Source: Echinostoma caproni (Eukaryota; Platyhelminthes; Trematoda; Plagiorchiida; Echinostomatidae). Taken from it: 40,721 nucleotides of DNA. The position numbers and the translations under genes are program-made. The DNA is taken from positions 152,745-193,465 of the forward strand of contig UZAN01039377.1 of assembly GCA_900618425.1 (NCBI GenBank), given 5' to 3'. Under the pieces are notes generated by a model that was not told where the DNA came from, did not search any database, and saw only the letters and a list, made by a program, of their open reading frames with translations. Within the stretch, counting starts at the first letter, position 1; the number at the start of each line of letters is the position of its first letter. Positions 9,500-23,900 of the stretch are shown here, one piece after another.

Positions 9500-12400
9500 T
9501 TTGTTGGTCACCCTGTGATCATGTTTTGTTGTCGTTCCAGATTGAATAACGCTGGACGCATGTAGCCGATTGGGATTATATTTTCACCTGTCATATCCCT
9601 GGGCCTAATTCACGCACTCATGAGGTTCGTATTTTTGTTCATGAGAACCGTTGGAATAAGGTAGTATTCAGCAATCTTGTTAGGTGCATCATCAGAAATT
9701 AAAATGCAACATAATGAAAGATTGTGCTTGTGTGCGCAGGTGTTCAACTGCTGGTGTCGGATTTTCAGTTCACTCTGCTTGTGCTCGCTCTATTACTTTC
9801 TGTAATTCAATCACCTATCCCGTGCATCTTTTGCGTTGTGAATCTTTGCATCTCCGGTCTGCTTGATCAAATCCTAATCAATCGCTTCCTCATACAAGAT
9901 TCTTTTATGCTCCTTATTTATGTAACGTATAGACGCAATTAATTATTTATGCAGTTTGAATCTATTATCGTTTTTAATCTCTACAACGTATTAGCAATCA
10001 TCATTAATTAAGAGCATTTATTCCAAGAAGCACAAACCGCAGTCAGGTGTTCGCTTTAAATCAGATATCTATGAATAAAGCGTTTAGATTCAGTTAGGAT
10101 TACTAGCATTTTTCTAGATCTTGATTGTAGATTTTTCAAAATTTGTGTTATTCGTGGTCGACACGACCAGAAAACATGATTTCCACATAAAGGTTTGTTT
10201 TTCCTCAAACGAAAGTACCACAATATTTGAAAAAATGGTTCTCACTTTCGTGTCATACGGAAGCAAAATATTGCAAATTTTTGCCTGGTTCGTAATCACT
10301 GATTTAGGTTTTGTTAAATGGAAATGGTAACTGATATTTATCCCCCTTATTACAAATAATACGGATTTATTCAAATTATGTAGCAATACAATGCTGAGGT
10401 ATCTTGTGTTTCATGGGTACAAAACAACAAAACCGGGCAGCAGTTTGCTCCCTTTCGGGTGTGTCTGGTGGAGCGTAAACGGAAAAGCTCGTAATTGTAC
10501 AACAGATCAGCATCACCGGCAAGTACAATACAACAAACAAGTCATTACAAGTGAAACAAATATGACTTTAGAACGCTGATCCTAAATAAATAATGGCATC
10601 GTTCGTCTAATATAATTTACTATATTCTGATTTTCTGCACGGTTAAAGTTTACTCTCGGGTAAAGCATACAAAAATAACTTATTTTCAGCAATTTTATCG
10701 CACTTGCTCGGGAGTTAGTCTAGCATCACTTTCCGTAGGTCTCTTCAATTAATACGTCAGACCAGCTTCAGCGATCGGTACCCAACTGACCGTGTGGTCT
10801 GAATAGAATTTGCTAGTTTTAAACCGATGATCTTATTATACGTTACTGATATTAAATTACCCCGTTATTTTAGTCCGCGGGATTAATTATAACTGTTAGA
10901 CATCCCCAAAACAAACGAAGAGCAATCACGTTTCGTAACACTGTTCACTTACCTGTACCTTTGATATTTGAAGTGAAGAACCTGAGGATTAATACAAAGC
11001 TAGGGGTTTTCTACAAACCTATCTCGAGCATACAACAACAAAGTTGAACTTTGAAATTTTCATTAGCAATAGTGGACTCATTTAGGAAAATATGTGTTGT
11101 AATACTGATGGCACGATCTTGAATTTTGATCACCTCATTCTAAATCGTAAAGAAGCTCCTAGCTTTGTACCGTAAACAATAACCGTTACGAGGCGCTCTG
11201 TGAATATGTCGTAGCACATTAGGACTAGAGTGCTTGTCGACTAACTCTTCAGTACGTATCAGACATAACGGATTATCGTGTATCTTCAAACAAAATAGTT
11301 AGGTTATCTTCCAATAATGCCTATCGCGAGAATCATTAATGGCTAGTAAGTTATTTGCTTCAACAATGCAAGCCTTAAATAACAAATCACCGGAAACTAT
11401 TTGACTGTGTGAGTATAAATTGTGCAATGGCACGTAAACAAGTCAACCATTTACCGGAAAACGCCCATGCTTCACCATACGTCATCCGTTTGCTCCCTCT
11501 ATTGCATGAAGCAATGAAAGCAGATGTAAACAGAATTTGGGGATAAAACGTTTAGTGGTTGTATGAGAAACGTCGTGACACGAAAATGGAGTATTCATAA
11601 CACCATATGAAATCGACTGCAAGTGATTAAAATACCACCGTAGAAACGAAAAATTAAACTCAACATTTTCAAAACAAACTACTTCAAACTGGAAATAAAA
11701 TTAGTATTTAGTTACGTCAGTTTCTGGAAACAGTTTGAGACCGCTCATTTTCAACCGCTTCAGGAATTACGTATATTTTTCCACAAAAATCGAGTAGGCT
11801 AATCAGACGGTTTACAAAACTTGCAAGCTGAACGCCGGTAGCTAAAGGATGCATTGGTTTAACTTGTATTGTTTGTGAGTAAGTGTATTATCGTGCAATT
11901 AATTAGTCTCCCATTCAACCGATAATACTGATTTCAGTCTGAGAAGAATCAATTTACTTTTTCATCATTTCTTTTGAGAAATTTGAAGAAATAACTTCTG
12001 TTGAAAAGTATTTCGCCCACGTGGTCCTTTGGCGGTTAGAAGAAATATCCAAAAGTAACCCAGTTTTTATTGAAACTATTTATTCGCATCCCTGGTTGAG
12101 TGCATTTTAAATTTGAACCGATAAAATGGTTCTCATCTTCTTAGTTTTTTAAAGACAAAATAGATAAATAAAATGTGGAAAATGAACTTCTAGCGATTTG
12201 CGTGCAAGCTAAATCAACTTTGTTCCAAAAAGGATTTTTTCACTTCAACTGAAAGTAAATTTTCTAGATGACCTCATTTATTTCTGGAAGGAGGCGATGT
12301 GCCTAATACCGATATATTCAACCGTATATTTGCATAACTATTTATCGATAATTAAGTATGTAATGCGATGGAATATATATCAATTTAATTCCTATTTACA

Positions 12401-14464
12401 GACTTTCATACCTCAGCTATGAGCAGGAACATTGTGAACCATAAAAGCACACTTTACAATGTAAATGAAACACTGTTTGACTTCAGGAATCATTCAAAAG
12501 TGAGACAATATTGTGGTTTATGTTTACAGGTTGTCAGTTTAACTCATAAACCATATGTCAAGTTAATCGACCGAAACCTGTTTGTTACTGTGGTTATTCA
12601 ATTCTCCTAGACAACGCTAACTACGGCTCCAATGGTTACAGTTAAAGTATGCGTAGTAAGCAGTCAGTTTTCTGGACCAATCACATTCACTGAAGTTCGT
12701 CCGAGTGTGATACAGCTGAAAGCAAACTAACACTGAATGATTGACACCTACCGAACCTCATGTATATCAAATTCTGTTTGTCTAATGTCTTCCAATAAAT
12801 TTACAAATGCCTTTGTTATCTTCTATGCATTTTGCTATCAAAAAGAGGTAGCATTTGAGTAAAAATGCGTGTGGCTTTAGTTTCGCAGGCTCTCCGAGTA
12901 CCACAGTAGTCCAAACGTGTGGTTTATTGACGAAGGTTGACAAAACAAAAGTCTGTCTATAGGCTACGATTACCTAATAATTTATCTATATTTTTCCTCC
13001 GTCTAAAGGGGAGAAATATTACCGTTTAACATCAAACTGCTTGCTTCTTTCAGGACTCCGTGATTATCATTAAGGAATGATGATGCTCAACACGCTCAAC
13101 ACGCCAGCATACAATGCCGAAAACGATGTCTTACCGACAGAAAACCAGGATCATTGAGATAATGAGAAGATGACATTCGTATCTTCACATTTGGAAAAGA
13201 AAGTTCGCAGTTAAGTTTCTATAGGAAAGTTTAAAAGGCACCAGTGTTCTATTTCATTCTTTCGGCGTATTGTGGCTGTGATTTTGAATACGTTTAGCCA
13301 TGTACACAAGAGCAGTAATCCCCGCCAGAGTGCTAACCTTATCGCTTGGTTTTGGGGATAAGTTACAATGAGCCAGTTCAAATTTGCTTCCAGAAAACTA
13401 GAAAAAATCCTCTGGTGGACTGCGATCGTAAATATTGATCAATACAAAGGCACAGGAAAGTGAATCAAGTACAATAGGTATCAAAGACTAATCATAATGA
13501 TGCTAATGTATTTTGGAAAGCCATTAAATTCCAAAGGTGTGTTTGTGACGCAGTTTTAGCTGACTTAGTACAACACTTTTATGGCTAAGAGGACAACCTC
13601 TTGTGATGAAGTTATTTTGTGGCTGGGCGGAGGAATATAAACCGTTAAATACAGAAAGATCGGATGCCGCCCGCTTAACAACTTCGCGCTTCCCCTGAAT
13701 TCATTTTAGACACAGTGCTATTATCAATCTCGTAAACCTCGACCACAGAAAGACTTATTTACTAAAGTGAAAGCGGTAGGTGTATTGAGCATTTAAATCT
13801 AGCTTGTTCACTACTCCGTTTCTTCTAACGTGGATATATATTAGAACGGGATTCATTCAAATACTTAATTATATCATTCTTAATGATACATTATACAATA
13901 GGTAGGTCACGAAAGAAGGAAACCACGTGATTACCATCCATTCCCGTAAACTTACTCACGATTTAAGTGAAAAACAACATACACAGAAAACTTCGCATAC
14001 CCCATTGGTAGGATGAATTCCGATCTACCATTCATGAATATTATATCATCAATTGTATCAACGAGAATCGCTACAGAAGCACAAGGTTAAAATGTTTAAC
14101 TGACTCAGTCACTTGTTCTATGTGCTTTAACCTTCCGCATGGTACGACTCCGATCCAAGTGACTGTTATTGATTTAATCAGCGTCTTCCATGCGAAACAG
14201 ACATCCATACTCAATCACGACGACCAACTTCAGCTCAGATTTATGTTTAAAGTGTGATTACTGATAAAGCACTCAAGACACGCACTGTTGTAAACTTAGC
14301 ATCTGAAGAAGATCCATTATTTTAGCTGAAAGATTAGAATTTACACAGCCTCAAATAATTTGAATAATTCTCAAGATAAGAAAAAAGCGATGTAATACTC
14401 TGTGGATGTCATCTGTTTTGAAAAACACTTATGTTTTCCATTGAGAGATTGTGAGCGCTAACCA
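9500..14464. other. No gene seen
   Basis: About 5 kb of AT-rich DNA with stops in all frames. Short open frames on both strands (for example 9684-9942, 10114-10386, 12419-12610) have no domain, donor/acceptor pair or distinctive composition. Small hairpins (such as AAGAGG/CCTCTT at 13587-13602) and a two-copy CTCAACACG repeat near 13087-13104 are the only structures noticed. Confidence 0.5.
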
Positions 14465-14754
14465 TCACGAAGAGTCGGTGCATTCCACCTCGTACAAATA
14501 CTTGTAATTCATATTATATTCTCTCTCACATTGCAGGACATAAGAAGATATCAGTATCTCGCTGCGACATGAAATGTGAACTCTCTCACTTCGATCAAAT
14601 TTAGCCACTATTTTCTTAACGAAGCGTGCACTGAGAACCACATCACACAAACCCAGAGTCACGCAAACATGCAATTTCGGTTGCATTTGCAAAATAAACG
14701 TTACACACGTTGTCGTCCTAGATGAACCAGCTGAGTTCAACATAAGAGAATTCA
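14465..14754 (-). CDS. Candidate terminal exon, six-cysteine hypothetical protein
   Basis: A 95-codon frame ending in TGA opens directly after a plausible 3' splice site: a pyrimidine-rich stretch, a TTAAC branch-like sequence and CTACAG ending at 14755. The exon would start in phase 1, with two bases of a split codon. It reads like real protein with moderate hydrophobicity, a KFDRSERVH stretch, and six cysteines spread from near the start to four residues before the end. There is no signal peptide in this segment and no family I recognise. The first internal ATG is five codons in. No neighbour exon was proven. The first-exon candidate at 30427-30604 ends in a compatible phase, but it is 16 kb away and the link is only arithmetic. 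Treat as hypothetical. Confidence 0.28.
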
Positions 14755-16561
14755 CTGTAGTTAAGTGAGACCGTAAGAGAATAGTGGCATGCTGTGGGTT
14801 TCAGCACTTTCACGTTCAAAAATAAAGTACAGGAAAAAAGTGTTCCTTTCACTAGCTTCTAAATTAACTTCAAAAACAAATATACTCCTTTTTCGAAGCG
14901 GTGCATTTTAACTACCAAGGCAGACCCAAAATTAATTCGGATAATACGCAAAAGGTGGTTCATTTCACAAATGAGTATTTGATTAGAAGTCTTGATATAT
15001 GCATCATACCATGTGCTCTGTGCTCCCTGTCTCATGCATGCATGCTAAGAAATATCCAGACACGTGTTACCAACACAGAATAGAATAATTTCCCACAGAG
15101 TGCTCGTCCCATCTCCCCTAGTTCTGGCAACGTTCTTACTCTCACTCAAACGAAAAATATTTGTGGCTTTATTCTCTCACCCAGCAATGCTGGGCAAAGT
15201 AAACAGGGAAAGGTTGTCTATCAGCATCAGTTGAACATTATATGGCATTGAATTAAAACGCATTAATGATAAGTAGGAAATTGTTCGGTTTGAATTTGTT
15301 TCAGTTACAGAGTTATGACGGACGAATAGTTACACAAACCTCAACAAGAATCCAGATGTTCCTTGGAATTTAAAGAAAACTTCTTTTTTCAATTGTGTAT
15401 GGAAAAGTAAAATTCACCCACTTGATTATTCCTCTATTTTGCAGTTCAATCTAATAATTCATGTTTGAAAGCTTTTCTGTTTGCTCTCGGTAGACAAAAA
15501 TATGAGCGCCCCGGACGTGGTTGTTTCTTTCATAAGGAAAAATTGTATTTTCAGGTTATCACATGTAAAATACATACGTTTTCTCACACTACACTCACAG
15601 TCTTATGAATAGCGATCTGAACACATTTTATCGGTGGATCTGCATTACCACCGTGTATCCTACTGACTTAATGTACTAGTTACTTCCCGTTTGGTGCACC
15701 TCACGGTCAACGGCGATACGCAACACAGATTCAACGAGAGTCATTCAAACTATCTTCGTGGTGCACTTCATAGTATCTACGAAACAAGAGAAAAGTAGCT
15801 TTTTCATGTGCATTTCCCACTAATCAGGACTGAGAACTAAATGACAAATAAACTGGAGGTGTCAACAACTTTTGGGTCCACGGTATATTGTAATCTGATG
15901 GAAAAATATCACAAATTGAAGTAATTAAACGAACTAGCAGCATCTAGCGACGTTCCCGCATTTCGGTCTTGATGCAACTAGTAAAAAGTTGGAGATTGCG
16001 ATGGGTATTCCATTGTAAATTGAACGAAGGAGTCACATACAAAGTATCTAGGTGCAAAAAATATTTTTGAAAGATTAAATAATTTCCTATTTGTCTCAAA
16101 GTTGAAATGGAAACCTGGCTTAAATATTAGTACATCTCATTGGATCATAAGCTGGTTAAGAAAACCCACATGGTTTAGTCAATAAACGACAAAACAAACC
16201 ATTGTTATTAGTAAACAGGATCTTTGTTCCACTTTGTATCATTAACTTTCAATAAAGAGGAATAAGACTATAATAAGTCTGCGCAAATACCGTGATGAGC
16301 ATTCAACAGCTTCAATGAAATTTTTGTTTTGCTTAGCCGAATATCAGTGAGAAGCGGTTGGCGGTTTACAGGTTTTCGCGATGTGGAACAAAATATGCTA
16401 ATATTCTATATAGTAGTTGTCAAAAAGGTCGATACATGCACAACCAGAGACCACACATCATCAGAGAGAGAAAGATATACTAAATAAGACGTTTAACCGA
16501 ACACCTATTTCTGAATCAGGCGGTTTGAGGGCATCTTATTGTACTTTAGAAACCTCGAGAC
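14755..16561. other. No gene seen
   Basis: AT-rich and stop-rich. A near-perfect 15-base palindrome (CCCAGCA, one base, TGCTGGG) lies near 15180-15195. No transposon terminus, tRNA or supported exon was found. Confidence 0.5.
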
Positions 16562-16640
16562 TAGGTCAGGTCAAGTCAGTCAAATCAAGTCAAAGTAAGC
16601 TTTATGCAACCGTAGAGTGAATTTTCAACGATTTTAAACA
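16562..16640 (-). mobile_element. Orphan LINE 3' end (same group as elements A and C)
   Basis: Read on the minus strand, this roughly 75-base piece contains GAAAATTCA, then CATAAAGCTTACTTTGACTT and further GACTT units. Element C ends with GAAAATTCA followed by AAAGTGCAATCTTGACTT, and element A ends with CAAAGCTTAACTTACTTTG. The agreement in order, spacing and tail identifies a heavily 5'-truncated insertion. No coding sequence is included. Confidence 0.7.
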
Positions 16641-17176
16641 AAATTTCAGAACAGATTACACATGATTTGGGCTATTAGATTGACGTTCAAATTTGCTTAG
16701 AACTTCCGACTATTGTCAGCGCTATCCCAAAGTAAAACAAGTTTTATTCATGAAGAACGTCAGATGTAAATTTCTAGCTGATGTTTGAAAATCATTGCGT
16801 TACACTGAGGAAGTTAACAAGTATCCCCAGAAGTTATTGGTTTTCACCAAGCTCAAATCGTACTCGTTTGGTAACGCCAGAAGTAGATTTTATAAAGCAT
16901 AAATATCAAGCGGGTTTTGGGCGAAAATGGATACAAAAGAAACGTCATTTCGTAAAGAAAAGAAATCCACCGTATACGGTTAATTATTTTCAGAACCCGT
17001 TTTTTTGTGGAAATTAAATGTCAATTTCCTAGAACAGCATGCATTTCTTTCAATAGAAGTCTTGATCGATTATGACATCCACACTGTTCCGGAAAAGTAT
17101 CGTATGTTTTCCGTTATTGGTTGCCCAAAGACAGCTCGCTGCTATCAACCTGTCATAATGTGCTAGTTATTGGTTG
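16641..17176. other. No gene seen
   Basis: No element or exon is supported. A 78-codon open frame on the plus strand (16781-17017) has no domain or splice context. Confidence 0.45.
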
Positions 17177-17900
17177 TCAGAAGAAATATTCAGTTGAATT
17201 GGAGCTGCTTAGTAGATTACTGTAAAGGGATTTTTCGCATTCTTACCTTACATTGCCTTGCTCAATGACGCATGAAGAATGGATGTTTGAGAGCACTGTG
17301 GTGGAAACTCCTTCACTTGCTTTTGGTTTAATCGTTCGCACCTGCTCTTGAATGTTATCAAAAAGTGATTTTGAGCCCAGACATTTAACATCCTTAACAA
17401 TCCACTCACTTCCTGTTTCTAATATAATCACCGAAATTACCATCTCCGATTACGGGAGAGGATTATTATCACAAAATCAAAATAGCTTTATATTATGGTC
17501 ATATACATTCTTACAAAGGGAGTGAAATGTTCTATGTTTAATAACAATCTCTTTGATCTTAAGATACTGCAATGTCCTTTTGCAGCGAAAACTTCACCTG
17601 GCATAGATATTTTTACTCGCGCTTTCATATAGGAGCAAATGCTTGATATTTTTTGACTGAAGTCACCCATTGTAAAGATTTTGGATAATTTACTAACCTT
17701 ATTTTTTTAAATTATTTGTCTGAAACCAGTAGCACCTGCTGCACATTGATATTACCCTCAAGTTCTCCAAATATAACCTGTGATTCAACACCAACTCCGA
17801 AACTGTCCAACATTGTGGCTACTTCGCAAACATTGCAGTCTTTTGCCACATTTTGTTGCGTGTAAAGTTTAGTCAGGGAGTGGGTTAGACTTCGATGATA
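17177..17900 (-). CDS. Candidate small multi-exon gene with very short introns
   Basis: Three or four open segments line up on the minus strand. Segment 17900-17712 reads like protein (a DCNVCEVATML stretch) and ends in TAA; its splicing to the next is unresolved. Segment 17670-17515 ends exactly before GTAAGA. A 71-base GT-AG intron (17514-17444) leads in phase into 17443-17247, which ends AAG before GTAAGA. A 27-base GT-AG intron (17246-17220, ending CCCTTTACAG) leads in phase into 17219-17177, about 14 more codons and a TGA stop. The joined frame keeps phase at both introns. I recognise no domain. The first coding exon and start are unknown, although an ATG opens the 17670 segment. Flatworm genes, notably schistosome genes near their 5' ends, do have introns this small, but open frames of this size also arise by chance here. 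Confidence 0.32.
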
Positions 17901-20900
17901 TCACCGTTGTCCACCTCCCTGTATTTATGATGAAAAATCCTAAAACATGACGGAGTAGAGCGTTTAGCTGTGTATCTTTAACCTAGTAAAGCACACTTAG
18001 GCGGAAGATGTTTTAGTCGACGACACTTAAATTCTACTCAGCTCGGGCGTTCTTTATGCGACGAAGTAAGGATTTTTGGGCGATAATTTTGAAAGCTCAG
18101 TTCATAGTTGGATCAAAGAGTTCCACCAGAACTGATGAATCTGCAGGTACAACGCGAAGCTTCGCATGGAGGCGGGTGTGTTGCGCTAGTGAGCAGAAAG
18201 AATTAGGACACAGAGGTCTCAAAAATGCAGCTTCTAGTATATTTCTGATAATCACTCACAAAGCACTGGTTTGTTTCTTTCTCAACACTACCTTCCCAGG
18301 TTTCAATTAACGCTTGTACTGATTTTAATGACAACGAGTGTTATCAATTGTTGCAGCTATTTGCAACAGAACAAAAGTATTTTTCGTATACTTTCTTTTT
18401 TTCTAGTCTTTGCTATCTGCAATGCAATGTTGGGTTACTTTTAAGGAACTTTGTAGGAAATATGATCAGATTAAACTGGTTCAAACATGTTTGAAGGAGA
18501 ATATTCTGGAATGCAATACAAAATAAATGACAGCTCATCTTGTCTTCCGCTGTTATGGCTCTCTGCCTACAGTGAAGCCGATCACATAGTGACAGTGCAT
18601 GTCTCATAACAATTTCAATGGGATTCTCAAGATGGTTAAGCCGCGTGTGAGTGTCAAAACCTGATTCATAAACCAAACCCGGGGTACTCCGTTCGAACGG
18701 GTACTGCTCCCGCTTTCACACATCAACTGTTAAGTAACTTTGATACTACAAAACATCCCTTTCAGTTACAACTCAGGGTTTTCTAACCCAGACATACGCC
18801 AGTTCTTTGATCATGGTCGTTTAAACAGCCCACCCAACAATTCACGGAATTATTATTGTTTATTTTCAGGTCAAATGAAAATTCTTCCACCACTCACCCG
18901 ATTTTATCAAAAGACGTCGTCATGCAGCATTGAATGTCAGATTACAGATATCAGCAGAAGATATTTTTATTAATGTTTTTTATTTTTGAATCCTGAAAAT
19001 ATTTCATAATGAAATGTTAAACAAATCTACAATAGTCCACCCATAATCTCAACACTTGGTGACAAACGGTGCCACATTAAATTGACAGACAAGGATACAA
19101 AACACAGCTTGGTTGATAAAGTCTGTCTAGGAGCAGAATATGGTATGGTCCAAAGAGGGTCCTAGAAGAGGATCAACGCAAAAGACATGTATAAAAGATC
19201 GTGGGATGCAATTCAATTTAACTTACGAGTCGAGTTATGCGCCCAGATGGGTGAATTGTCAGCATGTTACATCATATTTTTATATGCAAACTGAAAAATC
19301 ATATAAAATGATACTGAAAGCAGTAGATATTGTTTATGTCAATGAGGTAATCAATTGCGTAATTCTGTGGAAAAATCCTTCTTGTCAACAAGTGGACGTG
19401 CTAGGTATAACAAAACAGAATTAGGGTAGGACGAGGTAAGTGGAAATGAAAGACTGAACCTTGAGCGCATGGATAATGTATACATAACTTCTGAAAATTC
19501 GTTGTGTAATAAATAATGGGTGTCTGAGAGTATTTTAGCAATACATTTTTCTTGTGGTTGTACATGTTTGACGATATCAATAGATTTAGTGTGTTTCGGA
19601 GATCTCGGCGAGATGCACGTATGCATTTGCTAAAAATCAGCTTGCGCGGAGCAGAACGTATTCTCAATCGGAGTGAGATGTGAAAAGTTTATTAGTTTAC
19701 AGAATGTGTTTGGAAATACAGTGACTGTGATAAGTGTGTGGTAGTGCGACACCAAGTTATTTTACCACTTTTCATGTCGGTGCAGGTTCATGATTGGTAG
19801 AAATGGTTGGAAGCCTACATATTGGGGCTGAATAAAGAAAACCGTCCAAGAGGGAAAACGAATATTCTGACATTAGGAGGCATTTCATGGAAACGAACGG
19901 AACAAGGACCAGAAAACAACATCGCTTAGCTTCCTTTGAACTTCTGAAGCCTCTATAAGGGTGGATACTTTGTACCCCAATAAAACATTATCTGCGTATT
20001 AACAGCCAATGAATGTAAAATAAAGGGGAAGTTTTTGACATACATTGGAAAGAAAAATGGGGGAAATATTGCACCTTGCAGAACACCAGAAGCAACCAGG
20101 AGTGTAGAAGGTTTCTTGTCGTTGAGGCACGTGAACTGCCAAAATTAGTGAAATAATCCCATAAATGATTTGATATCGCCACATATTGATTTCAATATGG
20201 TATCCAACTTATGCCGTAGCTGTTTCTAAACGAAATGAAACTACCGTCACAATGAATCAATAAATATATAAAACCTGATAACAATCTGAGCCTTAACCAC
20301 TACGGGTATGGTCCTTATCATTAGAGGGAAACAATGAAATGCAACAAGGGTTTGATTTTTCCAATGCATTGTAAATACCTCGAGTGACTTTTCACAACAA
20401 ACCAAATTAAGGCAGATTTCTATTCATTCGTGGTATGTGAATGGTATTTGATTCCCGCCATTGTTGATAATTTTATAAGTCGGACTGAAATAAGCAATTT
20501 GGTTACTAAGATTCATCGGATTAGTAGACTCTAGAAGCAAACACAAAATGCAACGATTTCAAGGTAAACTGACTAGGCTGGCATGGGGGGGCAGAAATTC
20601 AGATGCCGAATGGTAACTTGTTAACCGGGTTTACGAAAACGGTTTCCTAAAATCAAATAGAAAAGCTCCGTCAAAAAACAATTTACCATTTCTTTGGTAA
20701 CCGAAAACCGAAAATATGTAAGTAACTTTTAGTAAGATATCTGCACTTAGTCAGATAATTGGCAACTACTCCCGCGTCGAACTGATCACTTTTTCATTCA
20801 TTTGACATGAACGTTGCTCATATAAGAATTAAAACGAAGCAAATCATGAATGAATTATCTAGAAACATAACATATGTATAAATATACAGTTCTATCTGTA

Positions 20901-23900
20901 AAGTAATCTGTTTTATCCTTCTCGTTCTTCTAGACGATTGTCCAATGACCAGTCTCATATTATTCCAGCACCGGTAGTTTTCTTCTGGCTTCGTGCAATA
21001 TGGCCTTGGATCAGTACACGGTCCCATCCAGTTTCTCCCAGGAAGTGTTTTAAACAAGTGAATCATAAGATTGCTGCAACGTCTAGCGGAACTTAAGACT
21101 ATCCATAAGTTTCTTTTATACCATGAAATGCATTTACGAAATAATTTTGTTGGAGTTTCCCGACACACCACAGGCCGCCATATGACTGTTTTGCAGATCT
21201 AGATTTTCCCCGGGCTACTCAATTATGAGTTGTCTTGTTTAGGGAACGGCTATTTTTGTTTTATGTTTGAACTGTGTGCAAACTAAAAATAGTATAAATG
21301 TCTCTTCATAATAAACCAGTTGATTAATAAAAAGGATTCCTTCAACAGCTCTTGAACTTACTAAGCTCCGCGTAGTCTCAAACTCTATTGTCTTGGTATA
21401 TGAAACATCCAAAGAAACATTTTGGCAAATCCATCATATGACTAAGCGCATCAGAGAGGCACTGCAGTAACTTTGGGTATGCCACGTTCTGGTCTATTTG
21501 TTCAAATAGACAGAACAACTCTGAATTTTATGAAGAGTTAAACAGAAATAAATGAAGGTGGCCGGCGTTCGAAAGCTAAACATAAGTTTTAGTGAATTTT
21601 GTTAAGTTAAATGCAATTTATTGGAAACAGTACTGTTCGATTAAAGAGCTGGAAGTTCGATCAAAATTGAACGGGATATAACCCACTTAAACTCTGATTG
21701 CATCATTCCAATATACCACTGATTTCTATTTCATTTACAAGAAATGAAAACAATCTACGTGATAAAAGCCCATGTGCGTTTCTTTTCGAGAAAAAGTGAA
21801 TCTGAAAGATGATTTCATGATTTTTCAACTGGGGAGCAAATTCCTCAAGGTTTCAGGTTTTATCTCCAGTTTGCTGAATTGAACTGGTTTAAAACTTACA
21901 TTCGTATTAGTAACATTTTCAGCCGTTTTCCAGCCAGCTGTGACACCAACAAGCCACTGCTGTGAACTACTGACGGAAAGGGGATCATTGAATTCTTAAT
22001 ATTTCACCGTTCTGAGGAAAAACAAATAGACTCGTTTATTTGCATTTTCTTCGACAAATACCAAAAAGGTTATCACAGTCGGGAACTGCGATGTGATTCC
22101 GCATAGATCAGAATGCTATGTGAAGCCTTCATTTTCAGTTGATCAAAAAAGAAAATGAAATTAAATAATATGTAAACTTTGTTTACGTTCCTCAACACTG
22201 ACAGTTTCTGAAAATACAAAATAAAGAAGGCTCTATTTATTTATCGCAACCCAATTAACAACTGGTTGACATCTTCAGCAGGATGCCCCAAAAATGCGTA
22301 TTTTACAAAAGTACGCGACGACTGGCAACTAAAACTAGCAATTATTCCAGCACATACCCGTTCATTTCAGCTGTTTTTTTCTTTTATTGCAGACCAATAA
22401 GTTTTAGTAACACGGATTTTTTACAGCAATTGCCTTTTCGACTAACCTTGTGGTGTAGCTTTAGATTTTTCGTGTCATGGTTCTTATCTTATATTATCTT
22501 CCCATACCGGATTTTTGGCTTATTTCTAGAATAAACGTATCTATTCTGCTTTGCAGGTTAAACACATTCTGTTCTGGCATAATTTGAGAGTTTTTGAGCT
22601 TTATCGTGAAGTATCTTGTGAAAACGTCAGTTATGGAATGTCATCATAGTTAGTAGCTCCATTCTTTCATCCGGCAACAGCCCACAACAAGGCATTTATG
22701 TCTACTTTTTTTGTTACGGTTTTAAGTTAAAACATGCTCACACATAAACACGAGAGTTTGACACGAAACATCTCACAGCTGCTCAGTGGAATACCCAACA
22801 TGTCTGGGAAGAAAGAGTATTACGAACAGGCACTTCCGAGTGAACCAAACTGGATAAGGCGGAAGTGGTTCCTCTGATAGAATCACAAAATCGAGGAAAT
22901 TTGGTGTGAACGTGTTAAATAAATCATTATTTCTGCAGGATATCGAATAACCTAAAGAGTTCGTTTCCTATATTAAACCGGAATTCTGATACCGTTTATT
23001 TAAATTCAATAACTACCAGTTTTTAAGAACCTAACGCTATTCAATATATCAGTACCTCTGGCAATAATTGCGTTTATATAGAAAAATGTTTTTTCCACAA
23101 GCTTCAAGCAAAGGTTTCGTTTTTTAAACCCTACAAAGAATGCTGTATTTTCGAAGTTGTAATAGCAAAGTTATCGTGAGTTTTTCTCAAGAATAAATTC
23201 TTATTTAGCTGAAATGGAACAATCAAGTCCGTTTTCAGAATACCCAATGAAAAAAATCGAAAATTATTCTGACAAACTTGATCTGCCGGAACGAAAGTAT
23301 TTCATGGATCTGCTTTTCCAAATGATGAATTGAGAAGAAAAAGTGGGATGTTTCGAAACAGAATGCTAAACGCGAAAACAATTTAAGTTGTTCGTTTCGG
23401 AGTGAATCACCTTCTAGACCAATTATGTGTGTTTTGTTTAAGCTTATCGCATCCCACGACTGCGTTTATCTTTGACCGTACGTTTTATATCACAATACGT
23501 TCCAATGGGTTTTTCTCTAAGACAAATATATCGCCTAAAGCGTTATAGATTCAAACATATTTGAACATTTGTTACAGGTTTCGATTTAGTTTCGTTTTTG
23601 TGCATTTATCTAGTTTCCTTAATAAATGAGTTCACTAGTTTATCATTTACCCGCAGTAAAGAGAATAACAGAATTTAATCAAACATTTTCAAACAACGTT
23701 ACGGCAATTTATGAACTACTTTTTTCAACTAGTTACCAGTATCAATAAACGTTTACGAAACAAACCATATTTTGGGATGTTTTGGATAAGACATTGCTAA
23801 AAGCTTACCCATGGAACATTGAATATCAGGAATACAATCAAGATTGTAATTTTTTTAACACTGAAATGGTTGTTTTTGTGTCCGCTATTTTATTCAGTTG

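Noticed and set aside
13080..13105. CRISPR-like or satellite array
   Set aside because: Only two copies of a nine-base unit; no array and not a prokaryotic context.
18674..18720. Degenerate tRNA or SINE fragment around GTTCGAAC
   Set aside because: The palindrome resembles a B box, but no A box or tRNA-like fold is found at the right distance.
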